NCBI GenBank assembly: GCA_002311835.1
Contig: DBZY01000018.1
Coordinates: 2,010-18,022 of the forward strand
From: Proteobacteria bacterium UBA1148
GTDB lineage: Bacteria > Pseudomonadota > Gammaproteobacteria > Steroidobacterales > Rariloculaceae
Direction of reading: 5' to 3'
Length of the DNA stretch: 16,013 nucleotides
Below are positions 6,532-14,214 of the stretch, piece after piece (the first letter of the stretch is position 1; each line of letters begins with the position of its first letter). The notes beneath the pieces were generated by a model, which did no database searches, was not told where the DNA came from, and saw only the letters and a program-made list of their open reading frames with translations. Position numbers and translations under genes: made by a program.

Positions 6532-8538
6532 CTAGAATCGGTAGTCGTATGAGATATGGACGGTTTGGGGTGTGCCCAGATTCTCGTAAAGATACGAACT
6601 CCCATCTAGGTCCAGGTAGGCGCGACCTAGGGACGTGGCATACTCTTTATCCAAGGCATTTTCCAGTCGGACTCTGATACTGTGTTGTTGCGCGTCTCCG
6701 AAGTAGTAAGCGCCACCGAGGTCAACTACGGTGTATCCACCGTGCTCGATGCGACCGATACCACCCGAGACGTCGTCATAAACGTTTCCCACGTTCAGAA
6801 ACGATACGTTGAGTGCATACGGTGAGCTTGCCGGCTGATACTGTAGATTGGCTTTGAATAAGCTTTCCGGGATGTCAGCGACCTGTTCTCCGCTATCCTG
6901 TGACTTAGCTCTCGTATCAATATAATCGAATGTTGCGGTCCACGATGGCGATAGTGTGAGCCCCACAGTCAGCTCCCAGCCGTCAAAGTCCACCGTGTTA
7001 TCGGTATTGATTCGCATGCCGTTAGCGGTTCCGATCAGGTTGTCCACCTCCCTCTTGAAGAGGATGAATTCCCAGGTAAGCTCTTGACTTACGTTAATGA
7101 TACCGCCTAGCGCCACATTGGTGTTCTTACTCTTCTCGCCTTCAAGATTTGGGTTGCCTAGTGTGCAGCAAGAGTCGTTGCCGTAGAGTTGCCAGGCATC
7201 CGGTAGCCGGAAGGATGTTCCCGCGCTACCACGGAAGTAGAAGCTTCCAGTGAAGTCGTGCCGCATACTTAAATTTCCGACCGTAACCTTACCTTCGCCA
7301 CTTGGTCGGTTGTGGCGTAAACCAAATGCGAGTCGACTGTTGTCTAGAAAACTCTCGTTGGTACGGATTTGTCCAAAGAACGCGTTAACTGATTCCGTCT
7401 GGTCAGCAATAAGTAACACGTCATCTCGGCCGGAGAACTTTTGATGCTCATAACCAACTGCGTAGTCGAATCCCAAGTTGGTTTGGACTTGGGTCATAGC
7501 AGTTAGACCGTAGTCGTCGTAGCCCCAGAATTCTCGATTGCTTTTCGTAAGGATATTACCCGTTAGGTTACCGCCTTCGTCCAGTTCGTTGTCGAGTTGT
7601 GTCCAGTGGCTATTCCATTGGTGCCGATAACCTTTGATGAAAAGTTCAATGTTATCGTTTACAGCATAGTCCCATTTAGCTGTTAGAAGGTCCTCTGCCC
7701 GTTCATTAAACGAGTGTGCACGATTTGAGGGTGCGGCAAATTCGACCTCATTGTCTGTGCGATGGTAGTGAAGCCTTAATAGCGAATCTGGGTTGAACGA
7801 ATAACCGTACTTTATACCGGCGGTCAGTACGTCGTAACCTCGATCTCGATCAGTACCGCTAGGTTGATAGTCTTGATTCTTGAATGGCTGAAAACCGCTC
7901 GCCTCGTCATTTGATGCGTAGAGCACAAACTGATGATCGTTGAGAGTTGTTTGGTAGCCAACGTTTGCGTGGGTTCCGCCGTTGCCATCCAAGCTGAGGC
8001 TCACGGTGCCTACCGGGAGATTGGAGAATGATTTCGTGACCACATTAACCACACCAGCCACGGACTGGGTTCCATAGAAGATACCCTGTCCACCGTAGAG
8101 TACTTCGATGCGTTCCACCATGTGAACCGGCACGGTGTCTAGGGGACTAGTGGAGTTATAGAGGCGATTGTTGATGCGTACGCCATCGATCAGCCAAAGG
8201 ATGTCCTGACAGCGCGACCCCTGGAGGGAGCAGTTCATGTAGTCGAACGCACCATTCTTGGGCGCTATGTAGAGACCGGGAATCTTCATTTGCAAGCTTT
8301 GTCCGATATCATTGAAACCGCCCAGCCGGAGTTCCTCTGCTGTGATGATCTCTACTCGATTGCCGAACTGTTGAAGGTCCAGCGGGATGGTTTCCTCCAG
8401 TCCGGGTGCGGTGACGATGACTTCTTCGTCTACCGGTGTTGTGTCTGATGTTTGCGTTAGGGCCGAGGGAGCAACGATTATCGTTCCGATTAACATGGGG
8501 ACGAGGCGAGCGTAATCTCTAGGTTTGGAAATTATCAT
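6532..8538 (-). CDS. TonB-dependent outer-membrane receptor
   Basis: This 668-residue protein imports a ligand, often an iron chelate or cobalamin-like compound, across the outer membrane using TonB energy. A signal peptide covers about residues 1-29, with a hydrophobic run LIGTIIVAPSA. A Ton-box-like EEVIVTAPG lies at 38-46. The plug domain (about 55-170) contains LWLIDGVRINNRLYNSTSPL, then MVERIEVLYGGQGIFYGTQ and VAGVVNVVTK, all canonical. The rest forms the barrel and ends in SYDYRF with a terminal phenylalanine, as expected for BAM-dependent insertion. Plug cysteines 103 and 110 (C-x6-C) and an adjacent CC pair in GNDSCCTLGNPNLEGE are notable. The ligand is unknown. The downstream PepSY gene favours a metal chelate. 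ATG 8538 lacks a clear Shine-Dalgarno; Met15 would give a shorter signal peptide and is the alternative. Confidence 0.93.
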   Translation of the reverse strand: MIISKPRDYARLVPMLIGTIIVAPSALTQTSDTTPVDEEVIVTAPGLEETIPLDLQQFGNRVEIITAEELRLGGFNDIGQSLQMKIPGLYIAPKNGAFDYMNCSLQGSRCQDILWLIDGVRINNRLYNSTSPLDTVPVHMVERIEVLYGGQGIFYGTQSVAGVVNVVTKSFSNLPVGTVSLSLDGNGGTHANVGYQTTLNDHQFVLYASNDEASGFQPFKNQDYQPSGTDRDRGYDVLTAGIKYGYSFNPDSLLRLHYHRTDNEVEFAAPSNRAHSFNERAEDLLTAKWDYAVNDNIELFIKGYRHQWNSHWTQLDNELDEGGNLTGNILTKSNREFWGYDDYGLTAMTQVQTNLGFDYAVGYEHQKFSGRDDVLLIADQTESVNAFFGQIRTNESFLDNSRLAFGLRHNRPSGEGKVTVGNLSMRHDFTGSFYFRGSAGTSFRLPDAWQLYGNDSCCTLGNPNLEGEKSKNTNVALGGIINVSQELTWEFILFKREVDNLIGTANGMRINTDNTVDFDGWELTVGLTLSPSWTATFDYIDTRAKSQDSGEQVADIPESLFKANLQYQPASSPYALNVSFLNVGNVYDDVSGGIGRIEHGGYTVVDLGGAYYFGDAQQHSIRVRLENALDKEYATSLGRAYLDLDGSSYLYENLGTPQTVHISYDYRF

Positions 8539-8637
8539 AGTAATGCGTTTTGCGTTTATTGAAGCTTTGTGTGAGTTTTAGTTTCTGGTTTTAGCGGTAC
8601 TCCACTGGGAATGTTGAATTCTATATTCCTTTTTTGA

Positions 8638-8658
8638 AACAGCTAGTTATAAACTGTT
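8638..8658. repeat. Short inverted repeat upstream of the receptor gene
   Basis: AACAG (8638-8642) and CTGTT (8654-8658) are inverted copies separated by 11 AT-rich bases, about 100 bases upstream of the receptor start. The site has some dyad character but does not match a standard 19-base Fur box. A regulator site is possible and unproven. Confidence 0.25.
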
Positions 8659-8703
8659 ATTAACCGTTAAGGATAGGCTAAGGTGATGGACCTAAGCCCA
8701 GAC

Positions 8704-8727
8704 AGACGTGAGCACATAGGGACGTCT
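8704..8727. repeat. Six-base inverted repeat in the reductase-receptor gap
   Basis: AGACGT (8704-8709) and ACGTCT (8722-8727) are perfect inverted copies with a 12-base spacer. It lies just beyond the stem-loop that follows the reductase gene. It may be part of the same 3' structure or an independent site; short repeats like this can occur by chance. Confidence 0.25.
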
Positions 8728-8747
8728 AAAACTGATGCTATATCAGT
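8728..8747 (-). terminator. Weak candidate terminator of the AcuI-like reductase gene
   Basis: Read on the minus strand, ACTGAT and ATCAGT (8742-8747 and 8731-8736) form a six-base stem with a five-base loop, directly followed by a short T run (8731-8728). It lies about 17 bases after the reductase stop. The stem has only two G-C pairs, so termination would be weak or need Rho. Confidence 0.35.
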
Positions 8748-8764
8748 AAGAGCCAGGCGACGCC

Positions 8765-9754
8765 CTAACTGAGTCTGACTAGGGTTCGGCCGGTTACGAG
8801 GCCCTCAAGGTAGGCTTCAAAGGATTCAGACAACTCTTTAAGCGTGATTTCTCGAGTGATTATAGTATCTAGGTGCTGGGGCGATAGGTCGGTTGCGAGA
8901 CGATTCCAGATATCGGGTCGAAGGTCGGCGTAAAATTCCATGCTAATGCCGAGAAGGTTCACCGCCCGCAGGATGAACGGCATGACGGTAGTGTTTAATT
9001 CTATGCTAGCAGCTAAACCAATGCTTGCGATATTGCCCAACGGGCAAACTGTGCGAGTGAGCCACGCAAGGACATCACCACCAAGATTGTCGATGGCGCC
9101 GCCCCATTGGGCACGACCAAGCGGTTTGGTTTCAAGCTCGAGTTCATTACGATCAATGACAGTGCTGGCACCGATGGATTGGAGAAAGTCTCGCTGAGTT
9201 ATTTTTCCTGTTAGCGCAACGACTTCATATCCCCGGCTACTGAGGAGGTCAATAGCGATTGCTCCTACGCCCCCCGTTGCTCCAGTGACGATAATCGGCC
9301 CAAGAGCGGGGCGTTGCCCGTTTTGTTCCATGCGGTGGACTGCAAGCGCGGCGGTGAAACCTGCGGTTCCAAGCGCCATTGCAGTGCGGGTATCGATAGA
9401 TTCTGGTAATAGCTGTAGGGATTGACTATCCACGCTTGCAAACCTAGCGTAGCCACCGTCCTGAGTTTCACCGAGACCACTTGCAAGCGCAACAACCTGA
9501 TCACCGGGCTTGAATCGTTTGTCCTTGGACTCTAGTACTTCTCCCGCAAGATCGATGCCACCCACTAACGGAAATTTCCTAATGATGGGGGCAGTGCCGG
9601 TAACGGCGAGTGCATCCTTGTAATTAATCGTGCTGTAATCGACGCGAACGAGTACATCTCGGGATGTTAGCTCGCCGAGCGTGAGCTCCTCGAGTTTGCG
9701 ATGCACTGTGCCATTCGTGCGGTGAACTCGGAGCGCGAGAAAAGTTTTATCCAT
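8765..9754 (-). CDS. acuI: YhdH/AcuI-type NADPH-dependent reductase (acryloyl-CoA reductase-like)
   Basis: This 329-residue medium-chain dehydrogenase/reductase lacks the zinc-site cysteines of alcohol dehydrogenases and belongs with YhdH and AcuI. AcuI reduces acryloyl-CoA to propionyl-CoA with NADPH and protects cells that meet acrylate, for example from dimethylsulfoniopropionate breakdown. Supporting blocks are STINYKDALAVTG (41-53), IIRKFPLVGGIDLAGEV (57-73), and RFKPGDQVVA (80-89) with GLGETQDGGYARF following. The Rossmann nucleotide site is VTGATGGVGAIAIDLL (156-171). Length matches the family. The specific acryloyl-CoA activity is inferred from similarity, and a more general detoxifying quinone or enone reductase role is the alternative. 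The gene is divergent from alanine racemase across 63 bases, which must hold both promoters; an AT-rich run lies at 9771-9780. No DMSP lyase is seen nearby. Confidence 0.85.
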   Translation of the reverse strand: MDKTFLALRVHRTNGTVHRKLEELTLGELTSRDVLVRVDYSTINYKDALAVTGTAPIIRKFPLVGGIDLAGEVLESKDKRFKPGDQVVALASGLGETQDGGYARFASVDSQSLQLLPESIDTRTAMALGTAGFTAALAVHRMEQNGQRPALGPIIVTGATGGVGAIAIDLLSSRGYEVVALTGKITQRDFLQSIGASTVIDRNELELETKPLGRAQWGGAIDNLGGDVLAWLTRTVCPLGNIASIGLAASIELNTTVMPFILRAVNLLGISMEFYADLRPDIWNRLATDLSPQHLDTIITREITLKELSESFEAYLEGLVTGRTLVRLS

Positions 9755-9817
9755 TCGAATGCGTATCCGTTTATATATAACAGGTCGTAAAGAAGGCGGT
9801 ATGTTAGCCTAAAAAAC
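9755..9817. promoter_or_regulatory. Divergent promoter region of reductase and alanine racemase genes
   Basis: These 63 bases separate two outward-facing starts (ATG 9754 minus, GTG 9818 plus), so both genes must be transcribed from here or from within the neighbour. TTATATATAA (9771-9780) is the obvious AT-rich core and could serve as a -10 element in either direction. GAAGGCGG (9792-9799) is purine-rich and precedes a three-codon open frame (ATG TTA GCC TAA, 9801-9812) just upstream of the racemase GTG. Confidence 0.4.
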
Positions 9818-10921
9818 GTGAGTACCTACACCATCTCTTCTGCCCCAGGTGTTCTGACTGTTGATTTGGACGCCTTAGCCAGAAATTTTCATACACTTTG
9901 CGCCATAGCAGCTCCGGGTGAGTGTGGTGCCGTCGTTAAGGCTAACGCTTATGGTTTAGGCGTTGAGTGTGTCACACGACGGCTATTTGCTGAGGGTTGC
10001 CGGCGTTTTTTTGTGGCTAGTGTGAGTGAAGGGATTGAGTTGCGCGCTATTCTTTCTGAGATTGAGATTTACGTACTTGAAGGGGTTCAGTCGAGGCAGG
10101 AAGAGGCATTCCTCGTTGCCGGTTTGATCCCCGTGCTCAATTCTCTAGAGCAAATCCGGCGCTGGAGGGCTAGTGCTCCTGGAACATCCGTCGTAGTGCA
10201 TATCGATACTGGTATGTCTCGTCTGGGACTTAGTGCGCTGGAAGTGGAACAGGTTGGTACGGAGAAATTGCTTGATGAGCTTAATCTTGAATATGTCATC
10301 ACACACCTTGCTTGTGCGGATGAACCTTCTCACAGCCTTACGACCGAGCAACTTGAGCGATTCAACACCCTGCGTAAAAAATTGCCTGACGCTAAAACCT
10401 CTATTGGTAGTTCACCAGGTATTTTGTTGGATGCTGCATGTCGTGGCGATTTGGTACGACCCGGGATTGCACTTTATGGGGGTAACCCATTTATCTCTGG
10501 GGAGAATCCTATGGAACCGGTGGTAACGCTGGAGGGGGTGATTTTACAGGTCCGTGAAATCACTGAGCGTGTAACGGTCGGGTATGGCGCAACCCATGTT
10601 GTTGAGCCGCCCGCACGGCTTGCGACGGTAGGCGTTGGTTATGCGGATGGTTATCCACGCACGTTAGGTAATTGCGGTGTTGTTTGGCTGGCCGGGATAG
10701 AGATTCCAGTGGTAGGGCGTGTTTCCATGGATCTGATTACCTTGGATGTGAGCGAGATTCCAATAGAAAAAGCGCGACCGGGTGAACTCATTGAGCTAGT
10801 GGGCTCGAATATACTTCTTGATGATGTTGCTAAGGCGGCAGGAACAATCAGCTACGAGATTCTAACTGGGCTTAGCAGCCGCTGGGAAAGGCGTTATAGG
10901 TCTGAGGAGATGGGAGTCTAA
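9818..10921 (+). CDS. alr: Alanine racemase (PLP-dependent)
   Basis: The enzyme converts L-alanine to D-alanine for peptidoglycan. The 367-residue protein has the usual length and both domains. The PLP lysine is Lys41 in VVKANAYGLG. The second catalytic base is Tyr256 in TVGYGATHVV, followed by VGVGYADGYPR and the substrate-site block GRVSMDLITLDVS, with Met304 in the conserved place. The end, YEILTGLSSRWERRY, is a well-known family signature. GTG 9818 is the only reasonable start: an in-frame TAA at 9788-9790 and no in-frame ATG lie between. The purine-rich GAAGGCGG is about 18 bases upstream, too far for an ordinary ribosome site. The stop overlaps that of the converging threonine aldolase gene. 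Broad-specificity relatives exist, so acting on serine as well cannot be excluded. Confidence 0.95.
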   Translation: MSTYTISSAPGVLTVDLDALARNFHTLCAIAAPGECGAVVKANAYGLGVECVTRRLFAEGCRRFFVASVSEGIELRAILSEIEIYVLEGVQSRQEEAFLVAGLIPVLNSLEQIRRWRASAPGTSVVVHIDTGMSRLGLSALEVEQVGTEKLLDELNLEYVITHLACADEPSHSLTTEQLERFNTLRKKLPDAKTSIGSSPGILLDAACRGDLVRPGIALYGGNPFISGENPMEPVVTLEGVILQVREITERVTVGYGATHVVEPPARLATVGVGYADGYPRTLGNCGVVWLAGIEIPVVGRVSMDLITLDVSEIPIEKARPGELIELVGSNILLDDVAKAAGTISYEILTGLSSRWERRYRSEEMGV

Positions 10922-11949
10922 GCTCTGCCCGCAAAGAAGGTGTTGAATGCGTCAATGACTATTTCAACATCATGCTCATCAATGTCTAAATGAGTAACGA
11001 GACGTATCCGGTCACGAATCCGATATTCGCCTTGGATGCGGATGTCCCGAGTCGACAGGAATTCAGTCAGTTCTTGGGAATCAGCGGCATCTATATTGAC
11101 GAATACCATGTTGGTCTGCACATCAGTGGGTTCAATAGTGACATCATTAATCTGGCTTAAACCTTGGGCAAGCAAAGCAGCGTTTGCGTGATCTTCAGCT
11201 AATCTCGCGACATTGTTGTTAAGCGCATAGACTCCTGCTGCTGCGATCACACCTGCCTGGCGCATGCCTCCTCCCAGAGACTTACGCCAGCGGCGAGCTG
11301 CAGCAATAAAATCTTTACTCCCGCAAAGCAGTGACCCTACCGGTGCACCGAGTCCCTTTGATAAGCAAAAAGAGATAGAGTCAAAGTGCTGAGAGATATC
11401 TTTGACCGAAACATTAAGTTCTACAGCGGCATTAAATACTCGCGCACCATCCAAATGCAAAAACAGGTCCTTTCCATTGGTAAGGTTGCGCGCTTCATTC
11501 AAATATTCAAGCGGTAATGTCCAGCCATCTTGGGTATTTTCCAGACAGAGCAGCTTCGTTCGTGGAAAGTGGACATCATCGGGCTTGACCGCGGCACTTA
11601 CTTTTTTTAGATCCAGCATCCCATTATGCTCAAATTCCAGAGGGTGAGAGTGAATTGATCCCAATGCAGCTGCCCCACCACCTTCATATTTGTAGGTGTG
11701 TGCTCGCTGGCCCACAATAAATTCATCGCCTCGTTCACAATGGCACAGGAGCCCTAAGAGGTTGCTCTGCGTGCCACTTGCACAGAATATAGCGCTCTCC
11801 GTTCCCAATAGATCGGCCGAGATTTCCTCAAGATGGTTGATCGTGGGATCTTCCCCATAGACATCATCCCCGACTTCCGCGGTTGCCATGGCCGCGTACA
11901 TGCCTTCCGTGGGTTTAGTGACGGTGTCGCTTCTAAGGTCGATTGTCAT
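10918..11949 (-). CDS. ltaE: Low-specificity L-threonine aldolase (PLP-dependent)
   Basis: The enzyme cleaves L-threonine or L-allo-threonine to glycine and acetaldehyde, and often other beta-hydroxy amino acids. The 343-residue protein is of family length. It opens with IDLRSDTVTKPTEGM, a hallmark of the aldolase group. His84 in QRAHTYKYEGGG matches the active-site histidine that stacks on PLP. HLDGARVFNAA holds Asp167 and Arg170, and the PLP lysine is Lys198 in CLSKGLGAPVGS. The start at ATG 11949 fits the family; no clear ribosome site is seen. The gene converges on alanine racemase: its TAG (10918-10920) and the racemase TAA (10919-10921) share bases, leaving no room for a terminator between them. 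Confidence 0.93.
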   Translation of the reverse strand: MTIDLRSDTVTKPTEGMYAAMATAEVGDDVYGEDPTINHLEEISADLLGTESAIFCASGTQSNLLGLLCHCERGDEFIVGQRAHTYKYEGGGAAALGSIHSHPLEFEHNGMLDLKKVSAAVKPDDVHFPRTKLLCLENTQDGWTLPLEYLNEARNLTNGKDLFLHLDGARVFNAAVELNVSVKDISQHFDSISFCLSKGLGAPVGSLLCGSKDFIAAARRWRKSLGGGMRQAGVIAAAGVYALNNNVARLAEDHANAALLAQGLSQINDVTIEPTDVQTNMVFVNIDAADSQELTEFLSTRDIRIQGEYRIRDRIRLVTHLDIDEHDVEIVIDAFNTFFAGRA

Positions 11950-12020
11950 TGTTCAAGGTACAGTAGGCGCGCAACACAAACCCCGCCTCTGATAGAAGCG
12001 GTTCGTTGGCGGCTAGGCTC

Positions 12021-12035
12021 GCTCAAATGGTGAGC
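12021..12035 (-). terminator. Short stem-loop after the 703-residue lipoprotein gene
   Basis: GCTCA (12021-12025) and TGAGC (12031-12035) form a five-base stem with a five-base loop. It starts 13 bases after the lipoprotein stop on the minus strand. No T run follows, so an intrinsic terminator is doubtful. The gap 11950-12048 also has to hold any separate promoter for the threonine aldolase gene; none is recognised. Confidence 0.2.
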
Positions 12036-12048
12036 TTAGGCGTCCCTT

Positions 12049-14160
12049 TTATTTCGCCAGTGGGTCCGGGCGTGTCTGGAAGTGCACGACGAGTGGCTTA
12101 CCCGTCCCGTCGTGTTCATGCCAGAATGGTGTGCGATCACCTTCGGACACCCAAAGCCCACGGCCCTTCCAACCGGCGCTCGGGTCGTCGATACGACCAT
12201 CGAAACCCTTACTGTAGAAGCCGAGGGGGTAGGGGATTCTCATTGTCACCCACTCGCCGTCCACCAGCGCATGCACGCCGTCATAGAGGTTGGCCGTCGA
12301 CATGGGTACATCCTCGCCGAGGCCCGCGGTGTTGTGTTGATCGACCCAGCTGTAGTAGCTCGACTCGATGCTGTACTCGTCGTGGTCTTTGAAGTCCGGA
12401 CCTGGATAGCGGTATAGAGACCAGCCTTCGGGACAGTGATCTCCGGTCGCCTCGGGCCCGTTCAACGGTCCCTGACATTTGCTGCGATCAAACGCGCTTA
12501 GGTGTCCGCTTGCCAGCGAGCCCCAGACCACGCCTTTGCTGTCGATGTCGGCGCCGCGAATCCCGAATCCGGGTAGCGGCACGTTGTACACCTCGGCCAA
12601 GGCAGTCTCCGTGGGGTTCTCCCCAGGCTCCAACCTGAGGACGGACCCTGGATAGCTGCGGTTCGAGCCCCAGATAGAATCGTCCGCCGGGTTCGGCATG
12701 ACTGCGTAATAACCGGGGACGATTCGCTTGTCCATGGCCGGATTTACCGGGTCGCCAGGCTCTACGTACGCGTCGCGCTTGCCGTTACCGTTGGTATCGA
12801 GAATCGCGGGCGTCCAGCCCTGAGAGGCTTGCGAATCACCGGTCTCAAGGAACATCTTACTATCAAGCCATCCTACAACCTCTCCGCCACCGCTAGTCCA
12901 CAATGTGTTGTTCTCGTCATATGCGAATTGCAGATGGTGAGTGGAGTAGCAAGTATCGATAAAAGAGTATTCACCCGTTTCGGGGTCGCGGACAGATAAA
13001 TGTCGATTTGCTCGTGCGGTCGGAAAAGCCTTCGCCGATGGGTGGTCAGAGCCTTCCCGGCAGAAGTCCGGGTTGCTTGGGGCCCGTACCCGGGCGGTGT
13101 ACCAGACGCGCCCCTCCTCATCTAACATTGGGTTGTGGGAGTTTGCCTTGCTGTCCCAGATGCGCTCGCTACCCCAGAAGGGTGAGGGCGCCACCACGTC
13201 GCCCGCGAACGGTGTGTCCTCATCCCGCACCGGGGCTAGGAACGTTGTCGCCGTGTTGTTCACAGGATCGAGGATTGGGAAGTTGTCCGTGGAGAGCTCA
13301 GGTGAGCCGTAGATCTTTCCATAGCCGTTCACCGTGGGATCCCGCCGGTCGGTCGAGATTAGGTCGTGGAGGTACGCCTTCTCGTCCGCCCAGTCTCTCA
13401 CCGTCGCCACGATGTTGCGCTCCAGCCCCTGGGGGCGTTCGGGGATGAACGTCGGCAGCTCGCCGTCCTCGATGCGCTGGGTCCAGTCGGCGTAATGCTT
13501 GTACGGTATGCCCTGGAGGTCCGCGAATTGTTGCGTCATGTTGCCGCCGGCCTGGCCGGATAGCACGCGGCGCGCCCAGGCCTGCTCATGGGATTCGAAC
13601 TCACCCAGTTCGTCTGGGATCGTGCGCGTCGCGAGGTTTCCCAGTTGATGGCAGCCGACGCAGCCGTTACTCGTCATGCCGTTGCGATAACGATTGAGTC
13701 CGCCCTCAAAGTTCGCAAGCTCCTCCTCGGAGGGTAGGTGCATCATCGCGTACCAGGAAATGGCCGGGTAGGCCTCCGCCGCGACCGCGGCACTAGGTGC
13801 GATGATCGCATCCAGATCCACCGTGTCGCCGGGATTGGCGGCTACTTGCTCCGAGTCCGCGAGACCATAGCCTCGGACCCAGACCTGATAGTCCGCATCG
13901 GGCAGATCCGGTACGACATAGCGCCCCTGGTCGTCGGTCACGACGATCTTGGCGAAAAAGGTGTCAAAGTCATCGGTTTCGGCGATGACCCATACGCCAG
14001 CCTCAGGGCCGTTAGTGCCAGTGACTACGCCGCCGATATCGTCGCCGTCGATGGCCACGGTTTCTGGGGCGTCAATAGCCACAGGTTCTGGAGCCTGAGT
14101 GCAGGCAAAAATAAGGAAAATTACTGAGGCAGTGCCCAGTCTTTTTGTGTTGGTGTTCAT
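12049..14160 (-). CDS. Lipoprotein with carboxypeptidase-regulatory-like domain, CxxCH heme site and streptogramin-lyase-like propeller
   Basis: This 703-residue protein has a lipoprotein-type leader ending in LIFAC (Cys20, slightly off the lipobox consensus), so it is probably anchored to a membrane facing the periplasm or outside. Residues about 42-120 resemble a carboxypeptidase-regulatory-like beta sandwich (GVVTGTNGPEAGVWVIA, then TDDQGRYVVPDLPDADYQV). A single c-type heme site CVGCH lies at 167-171. From about residue 310 on, repeated motifs such as DEEGRVWYTARV, DENNTLWTSGGG, DDSIWGSN and DSKGVVWGSLASG suggest a Vgb/NHL-like beta propeller. Such proteins occur in environmental bacteria, but I know of no assigned reaction. 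A very good ribosome site precedes it. Sampled lines of the gene are more G+C rich than neighbours. It is divergent from an exported aldolase-family gene. An electron-transfer step in extracytoplasmic oxidation is the main guess. Confidence 0.8.
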   Translation of the reverse strand: MNTNTKRLGTASVIFLIFACTQAPEPVAIDAPETVAIDGDDIGGVVTGTNGPEAGVWVIAETDDFDTFFAKIVVTDDQGRYVVPDLPDADYQVWVRGYGLADSEQVAANPGDTVDLDAIIAPSAAVAAEAYPAISWYAMMHLPSEEELANFEGGLNRYRNGMTSNGCVGCHQLGNLATRTIPDELGEFESHEQAWARRVLSGQAGGNMTQQFADLQGIPYKHYADWTQRIEDGELPTFIPERPQGLERNIVATVRDWADEKAYLHDLISTDRRDPTVNGYGKIYGSPELSTDNFPILDPVNNTATTFLAPVRDEDTPFAGDVVAPSPFWGSERIWDSKANSHNPMLDEEGRVWYTARVRAPSNPDFCREGSDHPSAKAFPTARANRHLSVRDPETGEYSFIDTCYSTHHLQFAYDENNTLWTSGGGEVVGWLDSKMFLETGDSQASQGWTPAILDTNGNGKRDAYVEPGDPVNPAMDKRIVPGYYAVMPNPADDSIWGSNRSYPGSVLRLEPGENPTETALAEVYNVPLPGFGIRGADIDSKGVVWGSLASGHLSAFDRSKCQGPLNGPEATGDHCPEGWSLYRYPGPDFKDHDEYSIESSYYSWVDQHNTAGLGEDVPMSTANLYDGVHALVDGEWVTMRIPYPLGFYSKGFDGRIDDPSAGWKGRGLWVSEGDRTPFWHEHDGTGKPLVVHFQTRPDPLAK

Positions 14161-14163
14161 TAA

Positions 14164-14198
14164 CCCCTCCTCGCTTATGGAGGCTATAGTACCCCTCC
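14164..14198 (-). promoter_or_regulatory. Ribosome site and symmetric leader repeats of the lipoprotein gene
   Basis: On the minus strand GGAGGGG occurs twice (14198-14192 and 14170-14164), with CCTCC (14183-14179) exactly midway, eight bases from each copy. The copy near the gene forms the ribosome site; AGGAGG (14171-14166) ends five bases before ATG 14160. CCTCC could pair with either copy, so it could hide or free the ribosome site. If the promoter at 14186-14214 is the real one, the distal copy would not be in the RNA and only the hiding pair would remain. Confidence 0.45.
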
Positions 14199-14214
14199 GA
14201 GCCCGCCGAGTTAA
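14186..14214 (-). promoter_or_regulatory. Candidate sigma-70-type promoter of the lipoprotein gene
   Basis: On the minus strand TTAACT (14214-14209) and TACTAT (14191-14186) are each four of six matches to the -35 and -10 consensus and are exactly 17 bases apart. The start point would fall near 14179, giving a leader of about 20 bases with the strong ribosome site inside it. Spacing is ideal and matches are moderate. Confidence 0.4.

Noticed and set aside
12006..12392. 128-codon plus-strand open frame over the end of the lipoprotein gene
   Set aside because: Composition is Arg/His/Pro-rich and it overlaps the propeller-coding sequence; no ribosome site or family signature.
13008..13448. 146-codon open frame on the plus strand inside the lipoprotein gene
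   Set aside because: It is antisense to a well-supported gene, has a biased Arg/Pro/Ser-rich translation and no recognisable motif; such frames are common opposite G+C-rich genes.
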